Of a DNA stretch of 64,000 nucleotides, positions 8,527 through 16,406 are shown piece after piece. A model generated the notes under the pieces. The model saw only the letters and a program-made list of their open reading frames with translations. It searched no databases and had not been told where the DNA came from. The stretch's first letter is position 1. The number at the start of each line of letters is the position of its first letter. The DNA lies in assembly GCA_029762755.1 (NCBI GenBank), contig JARVGH010000003.1, forward strand, positions 62,001 through 126,000, written 5' to 3'. The stretch comes from Candidatus Bathyarchaeum tardum (GTDB lineage: Archaea; Thermoproteota; Bathyarchaeia; Bathyarchaeales; Bathyarchaeaceae). Position numbers and translations under genes: made by a program.

Positions 8527-9072
8527 TTACTTGTTTTTTCGTTTATTTTTCATGTTTAACAAGGCTGCCCCCAAATTTGTTAACCAATGCGTAGGTATAG
8601 TTATCAAGAGAATTATCAAAGCAGAAACCAAAGAGGGGGGAGAAACTGGAATTGAAAACAAGAAAGCACCCAAGATGAAATCCAGTTGATCTGCTATTGG
8701 AAGGTTGCTCCCAGGAGAACGGTTTAGGCGCCGTTTAATGCAGGATTCTATTAGGTCTCCGGTTACTGCTCCGACGGATATCATGAACCCAAGAAGTATG
8801 CTATATTGAAACTGAGGACCATACTGGAACAGAACTTGTTCATAGATAATGGTTTGAATCAATCCGACAAGTGTTCCTATTATGATGCCTACAAAAAATC
8901 CCCGGAAGGTTTTGTGGGAACCAAACAAGGGTTTGCCGTCAACGAAATTTTTGCCAAAATCCATGGGTTTGCCGCCGCCAAAGATTACTGGCGCCCCGTT
9001 GGCACAGTATGCGGGAAAAATGAACCATAATGCAACAGCGATGTCGATTAGTATTTTTGTCATTTCGTTCAT
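8527..9072 (-). CDS. carS: CDP-archaeol synthase
   Basis: CarS transfers CMP from CTP onto digeranylgeranylglyceryl phosphate, making the activated precursor of archaeal phospholipids. The 181-residue membrane protein has the family motifs PAYCANGAPVIFGGGKPMDF near residue 20, GSHKTFRGF near 52, and GDLIESCIKRRLNRSPGSNL with PIADQLDF near 110-130. An internal ATG at 9063 is an alternative start, since an AAGGT lies immediately before 9072. The other ether-lipid gene of this window, GGGP synthase, is at 49878. Confidence 0.95.
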   Translation of the reverse strand: MNEMTKILIDIAVALWFIFPAYCANGAPVIFGGGKPMDFGKNFVDGKPLFGSHKTFRGFFVGIIIGTLVGLIQTIIYEQVLFQYGPQFQYSILLGFMISVGAVTGDLIESCIKRRLNRSPGSNLPIADQLDFILGAFLFSIPVSPPSLVSALIILLITIPTHWLTNLGAALLNMKNKRKNK

Positions 9073-9100
9073 ACCTTATCCGTTGTCCAAGAAAATAACT

Positions 9101-9793
9101 CTAGTGTCTGTAATCAGTTATTCCAGAGCTTTCTATCTTTACATGAACATATCCAGTTCCCTTGATAGTAGGATGTTTTTCTCTAAGGACCTTTATGACC
9201 CGAGTTTGCCCAGACTGGCGCATATCCAAAACAATATCTGACCAGTAATTCAGAACACGGGTTGCTACTGGTTTGGTTTTGACTGACTCTCCAATAGGGA
9301 CACTTCTCACCTGGCTGATTATAAGGACTGCCACGTTGCGGGTTTTGGCGATTTGTTTCAAAACTGCGATTTGCCGGTTTAACTCACGGTTTAAGGCATA
9401 AGTTTTTTCTATGTCGTCAAGTTCAGCACGGTATAACGACGTGACGGTGTCAACGACAATCAAGCCAAACTTGTTTGTTATGATTTTTTCTAAGTGATCT
9501 AGGGCTTGGGATTGGTCTTGAAAGGTTGTTGGGCGCATTATAATCAGGAAAGGAGAAATTTTTTCATAATCATATTCTGCTATCTGGGATAGCCGTTCAT
9601 AAGAAAAGGTTCCATCGGTGTCTATGAACAGCGACTTGATGCCTCTGCGTGCGAGGGTAACTGCACATTGAACAACAAGGGAAGTTTTGCCGGTTTCTGC
9701 TTCTCCATAAATAAGGGAAATGGATTCGGTGAGGAATCCTCCTCCCAGTAGTTTGTCAAGGGAAACACACCCAGTCTTAACGTAATTCTGCAA
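9101..9793 (-). CDS. radB: RadB recombinase paralogue
   Basis: RadB is the archaeal RecA-family protein without the N-terminal HhH domain. It is thought to assist RadA in homologous recombination. The 230-residue protein has Walker A GEAETGKTS (about 30-38), Walker B FGLIVVDTVTSLYR, and a C-terminal strand region. The length and the KLLGGGFLTESISLIYGE N-terminus match RadB, not RadA. The start is TTG at 9793 with only a weak ribosome-binding site. No ATG is available upstream in frame. Confidence 0.92.
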   Translation of the reverse strand: MQNYVKTGCVSLDKLLGGGFLTESISLIYGEAETGKTSLVVQCAVTLARRGIKSLFIDTDGTFSYERLSQIAEYDYEKISPFLIIMRPTTFQDQSQALDHLEKIITNKFGLIVVDTVTSLYRAELDDIEKTYALNRELNRQIAVLKQIAKTRNVAVLIISQVRSVPIGESVKTKPVATRVLNYWSDIVLDMRQSGQTRVIKVLREKHPTIKGTGYVHVKIESSGITDYRH

Positions 9794-9993
9794 TATGCCT
9801 ACACAAGAAACGAAATATGGTATATGAAATAATAAGGATTGTTCTGGTTCAGTTTTAGCTGGATAAAGTTTCGGAACATATTTAAGCCAAAAACCAAAAC
9901 AAAAACCACACGTAGGTTCAAGGTCATGTACACATACTGTTCTTCAAATTCTATACATGCTTTTTTCCCCGTGAAAAATGGAAAGGGTAACAA

Positions 9994-10617
9994 ATGAAGA
10001 AAAAAATTGCAGTTGCAACTGTTAATGGGCGGGCGTACTACGAACTTGTTAACGAATTATACAACAAACGGTTACCGTTCTTGAGCTTCAAACCTTGGGA
10101 CAGTATTCCACCATACATTAAAGTAGTCTTAACAACCAAAGAAGAATGTGACAAGGTTTCACATCCTACAGTTTTATGTTATAAACAAGGCTCAAACCCT
10201 GAATCTGTTGTCGATGAAGCGGTTTTAAAAATACAAGGGAAACAAGTTTACGAAAAAATTGTTGTTGGAGTTGACCCAGGGGACAGCTGCGGCGTAGCAA
10301 TTCTTGGAGACAACAAAGTTATCGAAACAAAAACAGCTTCTAGCATAAACGATGCTGCAAATTTGATTGTAGAAAGTGTGAAAAGGTTTCCTGCAGAAAG
10401 TAAAATCGTGCGAATTGGAGATGGAACTCCAGAATACACCCATGTTCTAGTTAGTTTGTTAGATGAGATTTTACCTCAAGAAATTTTGGTTGAAATCGTG
10501 AAAGAAGCCGGAACAAGCCGACTACTCCGTACATCAGTGAACCGAAGGGTCCTAAGAGACAAAATTTCTGCAATAAAAATAGCTGGAAAAACAGGACAAG
10601 TTTATGCACGAAAATAA
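9994..10617 (+). CDS. Conserved protein with RNase H/RuvC-like fold
   Basis: The C-terminal two thirds start with VVGVDPGDSCGVAILGDNK (about residues 90-107), the DxGxxxGhAh first strand of RNase H-like/RuvC/YqgF nucleases. A later RIGDGTPEYTHVL supplies another acidic residue, and KEAGTSR plus RDKISAIKIA follow in positions comparable to YqgF/RuvC. The first 85 residues form a separate alpha/beta domain. It could be a Holliday-junction-type or RNA nuclease. The active-site set is not fully identifiable by eye, so the function is left open. Confidence 0.6.
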   Translation: MKKKIAVATVNGRAYYELVNELYNKRLPFLSFKPWDSIPPYIKVVLTTKEECDKVSHPTVLCYKQGSNPESVVDEAVLKIQGKQVYEKIVVGVDPGDSCGVAILGDNKVIETKTASSINDAANLIVESVKRFPAESKIVRIGDGTPEYTHVLVSLLDEILPQEILVEIVKEAGTSRLLRTSVNRRVLRDKISAIKIAGKTGQVYARK

Positions 10618-10721
10618 TGGTTAAACCCAAATTTTTCCAAACATTTGAAAAAGTTTCTTGCTACAAAGGCTAAATAACGTGTTTAAACCATTTTTACAAT
10701 ATAACATGGGGAGCATAGAAT

Positions 10722-11078
10722 TTGTCACGAGTAAAAATAACAAAACACGAACTTGTAGATAAGAACACAATATTTTTTTCTGTTCTGTTGGAAACAGCAA
10801 ACGCTAATCAACTTTTCTTAAGTGAAACCGAAGATAAACTTGGAACATTAGCGGTATCTATGCCCCAACCAAAAAAGATGGTTGGCAGTCCTGTTTCATC
10901 AGTTCTTTTAGGCGACCGCAACATGATGATCACCCGCTTGTTAGCAGAAATTTTGGCTAAAAAAACCGAAAAAATGAGTTTAGTTTCAGTTTTTGTAAAA
11001 TCTCTTAACGAACAAGAAGCGGGTCCAATTCTTCGAAAACTCTTGGATGAGACCCTCAAAAAAATGGAAGAAAAATAA
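10722..11078 (+). CDS. Proteasome assembly chaperone 4-like protein
   Basis: This 118-residue protein carries LGTLAVSMP, then GSPVSSVLLGD, RLLAEILAKKTEKMSLVSV and a terminal helix RKLLDETLKKMEE. Human PSMG4/PAC4 has NLAVAMCSRYDSIPVSTSLLGD, GLAQRLARKTNKQVFVSY and IKEEMEAF in the same order and spacing. PAC3/PAC4 chaperones build proteasome alpha rings. The start is TTG at 10722, supported by GGGGAG at 10708-10713. An out-of-frame ATG at 10706 is not the start. The family call is by eye but strong. Confidence 0.65.
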   Translation: MSRVKITKHELVDKNTIFFSVLLETANANQLFLSETEDKLGTLAVSMPQPKKMVGSPVSSVLLGDRNMMITRLLAEILAKKTEKMSLVSVFVKSLNEQEAGPILRKLLDETLKKMEEK

Positions 11079-11174
11079 CATAAGCAAACTGTTTGCCGTT
11101 TTTGTTGTTGGTTTCCAGCTAACACATATATTTGACCTATTGTACGTAGTTTTGGAAATTCCGGAGGAACCGTG

Positions 11175-12557
11175 ATGGATTTCGACGTTATAATTGTAGG
11201 TGCTGGTCCGGCTGGAATCTTTTCTGCCCTTGAGTTAGCTGACAAAACAGACCTTAAAGTCTTGCTTTTGGACAGAGGCTCATCCATAGACGAGCGCAAA
11301 TGCCCTGCCAGTAGAGGATTAGGCTGTTTAAACTGTGACCCATGCTCCCTGTTAGCGGGATGGGGAGGCGCAGGTGCATTCAGTGACGGAAAACTTACCT
11401 TGTCCACAGAAGTTGGTGGATGGCTGAATGAATACTGCAGTGAAGAAAAACTCTGGGATCTTTTGCATTACGTTGATGATATGTACATAAAGTTTGGAGC
11501 TACTGAACACATATACAGTGTCAGTCAACAAAAATTTGAAGAACTTGAGCAGAAAGCTTCCCTTGTTGGTTTAAAACTAGTTCAACAAAAAGTCCGACAT
11601 ATGGGTACTGAAAAATGTGCTGAAACTCTTCGTATGATGCGTGAACATATAGAAGACAGAATTGACATTCGAACCCGAACAAACGTAAAAACACTACTAG
11701 TTAAAGACGGAAAAATTGAAGGTGTAGAAACAACCAAAGGTGAAAAATTCTACGCAAAATATGTCATTTTAGCCCCCGGAAGAATTGGAGCACAATGGCT
11801 TAAAACTGAAGCAGAACTTCTGGGATTAAAGACACTAAACAACCCGGTAGACATCGGAGTTCGTGTTGAGCTTCAAGCTGCTGTTATGGCAAATCTTACA
11901 AAAACCTTGTATGAGCCTAAGTTGATTTATCATTCTAAATCCTTTGATGATCAAGTTAGAACTTTCTGTGTTTCTCCATTGGGAGAAGTTATCACTGAAT
12001 CCTATGACGGCGTGTTAACAGTAAACGGACAAAGTTACGCTGAACGAAAAACCAAAAACACAAACTTTGCTATTCTAGTTAGCACTTCTTTCACTGAACC
12101 CTTCCGGGAACCCATCGCATACGGAAAATACATTGCCCGACTTTCAAACTTGCTCAGCGGAAGCGTAATTGTCCAAAGATTAGGCGACCTAAAAGCTGGA
12201 CGACGCTCAACCGAAGCACGAATAAAACGAAGCCTATGCGTTCCAACCCTAAAGAACGCTATACCGGGTGATTTGAGTTTTGTTTTGCCTTACCGTTACT
12301 TGTCAGACATTAAAGAAATGCTCCAAGCATTGGACAAAATCTCACCGGGTGTTTACTCAAATGACACTTTACTGTATGGAGTTGAAGTCAAATTCTATTC
12401 CACACGCCTTGAATTAACCCGCCAGCTTGAAACAAAAATCAAAAACGTATTCACAATCGGTGACGGCGCAGGAGTAAGCCGAGGACTCATTCAAGCTTCA
12501 GCTTCAGGGGTTATTGTTGCCAACGAGATTGCAAAACGTGAAAAACAAAACATATAA
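11175..12557 (+). CDS. FAD-dependent dehydrogenase (COG2509-type)
   Basis: The N-terminus DFDVIIVGAGPAGIFSALEL is a Rossmann GxGxxG FAD-binding motif, and the C-terminal IGDGAGVSRGLIQASASG is the second FAD contact. Between them is a Cys-rich stretch, KCPASRGLGCLNCDPC, followed by GWGGAGAFSDGKL, typical of the uncharacterised COG2509 dehydrogenases. The substrate is unknown. The ATG at 11175 has GGAGG at 11163-11167 in ideal position. A GTG directly before it at 11172 is less likely. The gene is apparently monocistronic. Confidence 0.8.
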   Translation: MDFDVIIVGAGPAGIFSALELADKTDLKVLLLDRGSSIDERKCPASRGLGCLNCDPCSLLAGWGGAGAFSDGKLTLSTEVGGWLNEYCSEEKLWDLLHYVDDMYIKFGATEHIYSVSQQKFEELEQKASLVGLKLVQQKVRHMGTEKCAETLRMMREHIEDRIDIRTRTNVKTLLVKDGKIEGVETTKGEKFYAKYVILAPGRIGAQWLKTEAELLGLKTLNNPVDIGVRVELQAAVMANLTKTLYEPKLIYHSKSFDDQVRTFCVSPLGEVITESYDGVLTVNGQSYAERKTKNTNFAILVSTSFTEPFREPIAYGKYIARLSNLLSGSVIVQRLGDLKAGRRSTEARIKRSLCVPTLKNAIPGDLSFVLPYRYLSDIKEMLQALDKISPGVYSNDTLLYGVEVKFYSTRLELTRQLETKIKNVFTIGDGAGVSRGLIQASASGVIVANEIAKREKQNI

Positions 12558-12617
12558 TCTTCCCCATTTTTGGGCACATTTTTTATTCTTATAACAAATA
12601 GCGCTAGTTTTGATGTT

Positions 12618-12695
12618 TGGTGGGACCGCCCGGATTTGAACCGGGGTCACGAACGTCCGAGGCTCATAGCCTAGACCATGCTAGCCGACGGTCCC
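12618..12695 (-). tRNA. tRNA-Pro (CGG)
   Basis: On the minus strand the acceptor GGGACCG pairs with CGGTCCC. The discriminator is A and CCA is encoded at 12620-12618. The T arm is CCCGG-TTCAAAT-CCGGG. The D stem is GGCT/GGCT with G-T wobbles, with GG in the loop. The anticodon stem TGAGC/GTTCG closes the loop CTCGGAC, giving anticodon CGG. There is no intron. The GGCTATGAGCC stretch that mimics a Met anticodon loop does not fit a cloverleaf. Two wobble pairs in the anticodon stem are slightly unusual. Confidence 0.88.
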
Positions 12696-12842
12696 TGTTT
12701 TATTGGATGGTACTGCAGTTTTAGATAAGGATTCTCGTCTAAGAATTTTGATTTCAACCCAACTGATTTCAGCTATTTTTTGGGTTATTGATAGCTGAAG
12801 CTGGTTTAAGACTATACATTAAACAAAAAGTAAAAAAATATT

Positions 12843-12986
12843 TTACTGGGTAAATTTGTCGCGGTTGCGTTTGAATTTCTTTTTGCATTTAACGCTGCAG
12901 AAGTAGTAGGTTTCTCCGTCGTGAGTGATTTTATATTTGGCGGTTTTTTCGTTCAGGTTTACGCCGCACACTGGGTCTCTTGGCAT
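12843..12986 (-). CDS. YHS-domain small protein
   Basis: This 47-residue ORF starts MPRDPVCGVNLNEKTA, continues with HDGETYYFCS and ends KCKKKFKRNRDKF. It is a compact YHS domain: DPVCGM-type start, YYFCS, and a third Cys followed by a basic helix. YHS/TRASH domains bind metals and often occur in copper or heavy-metal handling proteins, but a stand-alone copy gives no specific role. It lies next to tRNA-Pro on the same strand. Confidence 0.85.
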   Translation of the reverse strand: MPRDPVCGVNLNEKTAKYKITHDGETYYFCSVKCKKKFKRNRDKFTQ

Positions 12987-13163
12987 TTTGTTTCCTTCTT
13001 CTCACAAATAGGGAAAGGTATTAGATAAGCTCTTTGCATGCTAAACGTCGATTTGGAGGCTTTTTTACCAATAAAGAGTTCATTTAATGGTCAAAGTTTT
13101 TGTCAGGTAATGTTTAAAAGTTCAATTTCAGTAAACGTGAAGCTGTAAAGGATAGGACGTTTT

Positions 13164-13352
13164 ATGGTTGACGTTAAAATTGGTGACAGAATAAAGATTC
13201 CTGTTCACAGTGTTTTTCATCAAGAAGCTGAACACTACGGCAAAGTCGTATACATCAGCGAAGACAAAGAAACAATAACCGTAAAATGTGAACGCAAACA
13301 TGGCGGCAAAACAGTCGCATTCAACATCGCTCTTGTACCAAGACAATATTAA
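13164..13352 (+). CDS. Small conserved beta-rich protein, function unknown
   Basis: A 62-residue ORF beginning MVDVKIGDRIKIPVHSVFHQ. The alternating hydrophobic pattern (GKVVYISE, ETITVKCER, KTVAFNIALVPR) and the GDxIxIP opening suggest a five-strand SH3-like barrel. A purine-rich GGATAGGA precedes the start by about 10 bases. I cannot name a family. Confidence 0.55.
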   Translation: MVDVKIGDRIKIPVHSVFHQEAEHYGKVVYISEDKETITVKCERKHGGKTVAFNIALVPRQY

Positions 13353-13535
13353 ACAATTACATTTTTCATAAAAGCGCATTGAAATGCACTCGACCTGAAC
13401 TAAGTGCAGGGTGCTAAGTTTTGTGAAAACTAGGTGTAATAACCCTCAAACCATGTTATTAGCTCAATAATATAGTTCAGTGTTAAAACAATTTTTTCCA
13501 AACCAAAGAAAACAAAAATGTAAGCCTAAACGAAA
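13353..13535. other. Intergenic gap with two hairpins
   Basis: The gap lies between two convergent genes. TGCACT at 13385-13390 can pair with AGTGCA at 13403-13408, and AGTTTT at 13417-13422 pairs with AAAACT at 13426-13431 around GTG. The second could be a terminator for either gene. No ORF was found. Confidence 0.35.
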
Positions 13536-14327
13536 CTATTTTTCTCGGCTAAAGGAACCTTTGCCGCCATTCTTAGAAATGTAATCTATTGCAGAATCTG
13601 TAGATTTTTCTAAAATGCTTTCTGCACTTTTATAGTCTTCAGCGGCAACTACAATTCGATAATTTGGGGGAGAAACAAGATAGATGGCTACTTCGGCTCC
13701 TTCGGCTTCACCTACTTCTTGAGCTTGCTTGAGAGCATCCTTGATTACAAGAACTCCCTTTGGACTAGGATTTTGTAGGTCCAAAATTCCTTTCACATTA
13801 ACTAAAGAAACCTGAATTTTATCCTGGGCAATTTCAGTTAAAGCGTCAGCAAGTTCTTGATTAATACCTAACTCAAGGAGAACTTCAACACCATCTTTTG
13901 CAGTCTTTTCCAGACCTTCATACAATGCCCCAAAAGCATTTTCGATTAGGGCTCCCCCTTGTTCATAGGCGTCTTCAAAACTAATGTTAAGTTTCTCAGC
14001 AGCAGTCCGAAGAAGACTTTCGGCTTTTCGGTCTTTCTTCCAAGACTGAATTTTTTCTTTCTTATCCCGTTTTGTTACTCGTCTACGGGAAAGATCAACT
14101 TGACCTTTGTCTGCTTTAACACGTAAAACTTTAAGAACAACTTTTTGGCCCTCACGAACATAATCCCGAATGTTTCGAACCCAACGGGAAGCCACTTCAG
14201 AAACATGCAAAAGACCCTCTTTGTCGTATTCGTCAAGCCTAACATAAACGCCGTAATCGGTTATTCGTTCAACCGTGGCGATTACTAAATCGCCAACTTC
14301 AGGCCATTCAGGTCTCCTTAAACTCAT
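13536..14327 (-). CDS. eif2a: Translation initiation factor aIF2 subunit alpha
   Basis: The alpha subunit of the heterotrimeric factor that delivers initiator tRNA to the small subunit. The 263-residue protein opens with an S1 domain (PEVGDLVIATVERITDYGVY, then LLHVSEVASRWVRNIRDYV), followed by a helical domain and a C-terminal alpha/beta domain that contacts the gamma subunit. It is the last gene of the L44e-S27e-aIF2alpha string. In many archaea nop10 and a PAC2 gene follow directly, but here that pair lies at 2.1-3.0 kb instead. Confidence 0.96.
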   Translation of the reverse strand: MSLRRPEWPEVGDLVIATVERITDYGVYVRLDEYDKEGLLHVSEVASRWVRNIRDYVREGQKVVLKVLRVKADKGQVDLSRRRVTKRDKKEKIQSWKKDRKAESLLRTAAEKLNISFEDAYEQGGALIENAFGALYEGLEKTAKDGVEVLLELGINQELADALTEIAQDKIQVSLVNVKGILDLQNPSPKGVLVIKDALKQAQEVGEAEGAEVAIYLVSPPNYRIVVAAEDYKSAESILEKSTDSAIDYISKNGGKGSFSREK

Positions 14328-14352
14328 GTTTCTTATTTCCCTTTTTTCTACC

Positions 14353-14550
14353 TTACTCTAATTCGGCAGTAATTTCGCCCTTGACTGCGACCTTTCCACC
14401 AGAAGGCTCAGCCAACACTGCACTACAAACATTGCAACAAACAGATGTTGTAGCATGACTGAAAACAAATTGTTCATTTCCACAGTCAGGACATTTTATT
14501 CGATAGAAACTGCTTTTAGGTTTTGGTATAACTTTATCCCATTCACTCAA
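14353..14550 (-). CDS. rps27e: 30S ribosomal protein S27e
   Basis: This 65-residue protein has the S27e core FYRIKCPDCGNEQFVFSHAT and SVCCNVCSAVLAEPSGGKV. Four cysteines (CxxC...CxxC) hold zinc on the 30S subunit. The start is probably TTG at 14550, since no in-frame ATG is nearby. It lies between rpl44e and eif2a with short spacers. Confidence 0.95.
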   Translation of the reverse strand: MSEWDKVIPKPKSSFYRIKCPDCGNEQFVFSHATTSVCCNVCSAVLAEPSGGKVAVKGEITAELE

Positions 14551-14567
14551 TATTTTTCCACTCCATT

Positions 14568-14846
14568 TTAGACTATGGTCAATTTCTTAAGGCGCATACC
14601 TTTTTTATGGCGCATAAAGCCACAACTCTTGCATTTGAGTCGCAGCGTCATTTTCTTAGTTACTTTTGCAAACTTTCTTTGCCGGGGGAATTTTTGTCCA
14701 CCATAGCCTTTCTTTTCCCGCAGTTCGTGAGCTCGCTCACCTTTGGCTAAGGCTCTCCTCTTACCTGCCTTGTACAAGGAAACAGTGTGAACTTTATGAG
14801 TCTGACACTTAGGGCAGTACGTGTTTACTTCTTTTGGAGTATTCAT
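14568..14846 (-). CDS. rpl44e: 50S ribosomal protein L44e
   Basis: The N-terminus is MNTPKEVNTYCPKCQTHKVH, with a second zinc pair CKSCGFMRHKKGMRLKK near the C-terminus and the GYGGQKFP motif in the middle, all standard for L44e. A GTG at 14855 is in frame, but the ATG at 14846 gives the usual start. First gene of the L44e-S27e-aIF2alpha operon. Its upstream region contains TTTTTAAAAAG on the minus strand at about 14915-14905, a possible TATA element. Confidence 0.95.
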   Translation of the reverse strand: MNTPKEVNTYCPKCQTHKVHTVSLYKAGKRRALAKGERAHELREKKGYGGQKFPRQRKFAKVTKKMTLRLKCKSCGFMRHKKGMRLKKLTIV

Positions 14847-15123
14847 TGCGACCACTGACTAGTTAAGTATAACACAGCTCCCTTAATTACTATTTATCTG
14901 TTTCTTTTTAAAAACAGAAACGCATATCAAAACACAAAATAAATTTTTGATTTTAAGAAATTATGCCATAAAATTTTAGATGTACCAAAATAAACCATTT
15001 ACAGATATAAATAAAGTGGAGAGCACATTTTGGCGCATAAACCAAAAAAATGGTTCAAATAAAGAAAATGTTGCACTACCAAAACGTGCTTGGAAAGTGC
15101 TTAATCTCCAGATTTTTTAGAGC

Positions 15124-15621
15124 TTATATGTCGTCTGCTAGATATTTGAGGTCAAAGTCTCGCAGGGTGTTTCCTGAACCTATGCTTACAAGGAATGATT
15201 CAAAATTATCCAACGAAGAGCCCCAATCCATAGAGAACGAACGGATAAATGCCGAATAGGCGGAATAGTCTTTGTGGAATGAGATTAAAATTAAGTCCTT
15301 TCCAAAACCTTCACCATCAGTGGCAAATATCACATTAGGACGTTTGGCTATCCATTCTTTGGATGTTTTCATCATCGCCTCGAAAGTTGTGTTTTCGGGG
15401 TTTGTTTTCATTTTTGCGAGAGTGAATGCCATTATTTGGTAACCAAGTTTTTTGAAGTCAGGAATTATTGTGTAAGTATTGATGTATTCTTTTTCGATTC
15501 TAGCCCGAGTTCTGGAAACTGTGGGTTGTGAGACGCCAAGAATGCCAGCTAATTCGCGATCGCTTTTTTTGGAGTTTTTAAGCATTTCACTTACTAGTCT
15601 AAGGAGTTTTTGCTGTTTCAT
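15124..15621 (-). CDS. Lrp/AsnC-like transcriptional regulator
   Basis: An N-terminal winged helix is visible: SDRELAGILGVSQPTVSRTR with recognition-helix SQPTVSRTR around residues 28-38. A region of about 110 residues with alternating strands (YQIMAFTLAKM, NVIFATDGEG, LILISFHKD) resembles the RAM/ligand domain of Lrp/AsnC proteins but is longer than usual. The effector and targets cannot be read from the sequence. It is flanked by gaps on both sides and probably monocistronic. Confidence 0.75.
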   Translation of the reverse strand: MKQQKLLRLVSEMLKNSKKSDRELAGILGVSQPTVSRTRARIEKEYINTYTIIPDFKKLGYQIMAFTLAKMKTNPENTTFEAMMKTSKEWIAKRPNVIFATDGEGFGKDLILISFHKDYSAYSAFIRSFSMDWGSSLDNFESFLVSIGSGNTLRDFDLKYLADDI

Positions 15622-15852
15622 AATATAATATCTTATGTAAGTCCTTTAAAAGTTTGATGCATTCTATAGCATCTCCTTTATAAAGAGACGGGGGTTCAAC
15701 AATAGTTTTGATACATTTTTTCCAATTTTTGTACGCTATAACAGGATGAAATGAGTGAAAATACAAAGGCAAACAGGTACCAAATGAATGAAAAATTAAA
15801 AAATATAGAATAATGAGCTGAAAAGAATTATTTTGAAAATAATTATTTTAAG

Positions 15853-16401
15853 TTATTTTGCGTCAACTTGTACAGCCAAACCTTGTTTAACTAGAATCCG
15901 AGCATTTTCTTGGGGCAAGGTTGCGATATCTTCAGGCATAAAGGGACCATAAGTTTTCATGTCTGCCCCAATTAAAGAAGGAATTTCCTGAACAAAACGA
16001 AGAACACAAGTATCTTGTTTTGATCCTTTTTTTACAACTGACAAATGACCACGAAGAATGTCCTTCGAGAAAGCATAATATTCTTCCGACAAAGGCAATG
16101 CAGATTCATACAATTTTTTTTCTTCTTCAGACAAGGTGTCAGAGGGCACTGATTCGCGACAAAGAGCTTTTTCTTGAAGTTTTTGGTAACGCAAACATAA
16201 AAGTTCTCCAACCATAACGTTGAAATAACTAATTTCAGTGTGCAACAATTGGGCTTTTGGGGTCTTTTTATCTAACATCCGATTTTCGACTTTCAATTTT
16301 TTATAATAAGAAGTAATTTTACTATAGAAGTTAGTTGGAAGACGCTGAAGGTCTTCATGTTCTTTTTCCTTTTTCCAAAGTTCATACACTTCATTATACA
16401 A
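15853..16401 (-). CDS. gins15: GINS complex subunit (Gins51/Gins15 type)
   Basis: GINS joins MCM and a Cdc45/RecJ-like protein in the replicative helicase. The 182-residue protein has the helical A domain first (LPTNFYSKITSYYKKL at about 22-36) and the small B domain last (VLRFVQEIPSLIGADMKTYG, then PFMPEDIATLP), the order of the Sld5/Psf1-like Gins51. It directly follows priS on the same strand, the usual archaeal pairing. The start is TTG at 16401, and a GGTGG lies about 10 bases upstream inside the end of priS. Confidence 0.88.
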   Translation of the reverse strand: MYNEVYELWKKEKEHEDLQRLPTNFYSKITSYYKKLKVENRMLDKKTPKAQLLHTEISYFNVMVGELLCLRYQKLQEKALCRESVPSDTLSEEEKKLYESALPLSEEYYAFSKDILRGHLSVVKKGSKQDTCVLRFVQEIPSLIGADMKTYGPFMPEDIATLPQENARILVKQGLAVQVDAK

Positions 16402-16406
16402 GGTAA

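Noticed and set aside
12661-12671. Reverse-strand GGCTATGAGCC as the anticodon arm of a tRNA-Met or tRNA-His
   Set aside because: It leaves no valid D arm. The cloverleaf closes only with the stem TGAGC/GTTCG and anticodon CGG.
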